A stretch of 43,425 nucleotides of DNA, taken from the NCBI GenBank assembly GCA_023475265.1, contig JAMCWE010000199.1, positions 1-43,425 of the forward strand, written 5' to 3'. The notes under the pieces are model-generated. The model saw nothing but the letters and a program-made list of their open reading frames with translations. It was not told the origin of the DNA and did not search any database. The DNA comes from Bacteroidota bacterium (GTDB lineage Bacteria; Bacteroidota; Ignavibacteria; Ignavibacteriales; Ignavibacteriaceae). Below, piece after piece: positions 43,203-43,425 of the stretch (position 1 is its first letter; every line of letters begins with the position of its first letter). Both the position numbers and the translations under genes were made by a program.

Positions 43203-43425
43203 TTAATCCTAAATAAATGAACAAATAAAATTTTAAAATGTTAATGACCTTATAAGTCACAGCACAAAATTATTCCTACAGCATTGCTAATATTATTTAT
43301 GAGTCCGCTCTAAAAAGCTAATTTTAAGTTGTGATACTATTTTAGTTTTGTTGTTGAAAAAACAGTTAATTTATTTTTTGATGGGCGACTATTTGTCTCC
43401 CAAAAATTGAGTGATAATTTTTTAT

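Overview
The window looks like a chromosomal segment from an Ignavibacteria-type member of the Bacteroidota/Chlorobi group. The evidence is low-G+C DNA, two large secreted proteins that end in the type IX secretion sorting domain with the motif QNYPNPFNPST, a TonB-dependent receptor with an N-terminal carboxypeptidase-regulatory domain, several sigma-54 activators, and many small palindromic intergenic repeats. I saw no rRNA, tRNA, CRISPR array or transposase gene. Species assignment is inference only.

Positions 1-7.9 kb are accessory DNA. They hold hairpin-rich repeats, a heptad-repeat ORF, and a gene with distinctly G+C-rich codons (1224-1940). A four-gene cluster follows with two unknown proteins, a PD-(D/E)XK nuclease and an SPPY-type DNA methyltransferase, most likely a restriction-modification system. 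After it come a broken PIN toxin with an intact small partner, a complete PIN toxin-antitoxin pair and a four-helix membrane protein. The intergenic spacers share repeats with GTTCAAGC-like and GTTAAAY boxes, which resemble integron attC sites. I read this tentatively as a cassette array without an integrase in view.

Positions 8-12 kb hold a histidine kinase and sigma-54 response regulator pair. Positions 12-24 kb hold lipoproteins, a decayed outer-membrane barrel gene, a C39-like peptidase relative, two T9SS cargo proteins, a patatin phospholipase and a fragment resembling the end of a dimethylformamidase-like gene.

Positions 23.5-36.2 kb are the most coherent system: a trehalose (or related alpha-glucoside) utilisation and sensing locus. 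A TonB receptor and a secreted GH65 enzyme run leftwards. A membrane-anchored sugar-binding protein, a histidine kinase and a sigma-54 response regulator run rightwards, followed by an MFS sugar transporter and a cytoplasmic GH37 trehalase. Both catabolic operons are preceded by the same layout: a dyad ATTATAA-N3-TTATAAT about 68-69 bases upstream of a sigma-54-like box TGGYYTAATTTTTG. This predicts that the response regulator drives both operons. I consider this the best candidate for an undescribed system in the window.

Positions 36-43 kb hold a small unreported ORF with a strong ribosome-binding site, a DinB protein, OsmC, an AhpD-like protein, a PNPOx-like flavin protein and a DMT exporter. 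The exporter is divergent from a MocR/PdxR-type regulator. A kinase-like helical membrane protein and a GNAT acetyltransferase follow.
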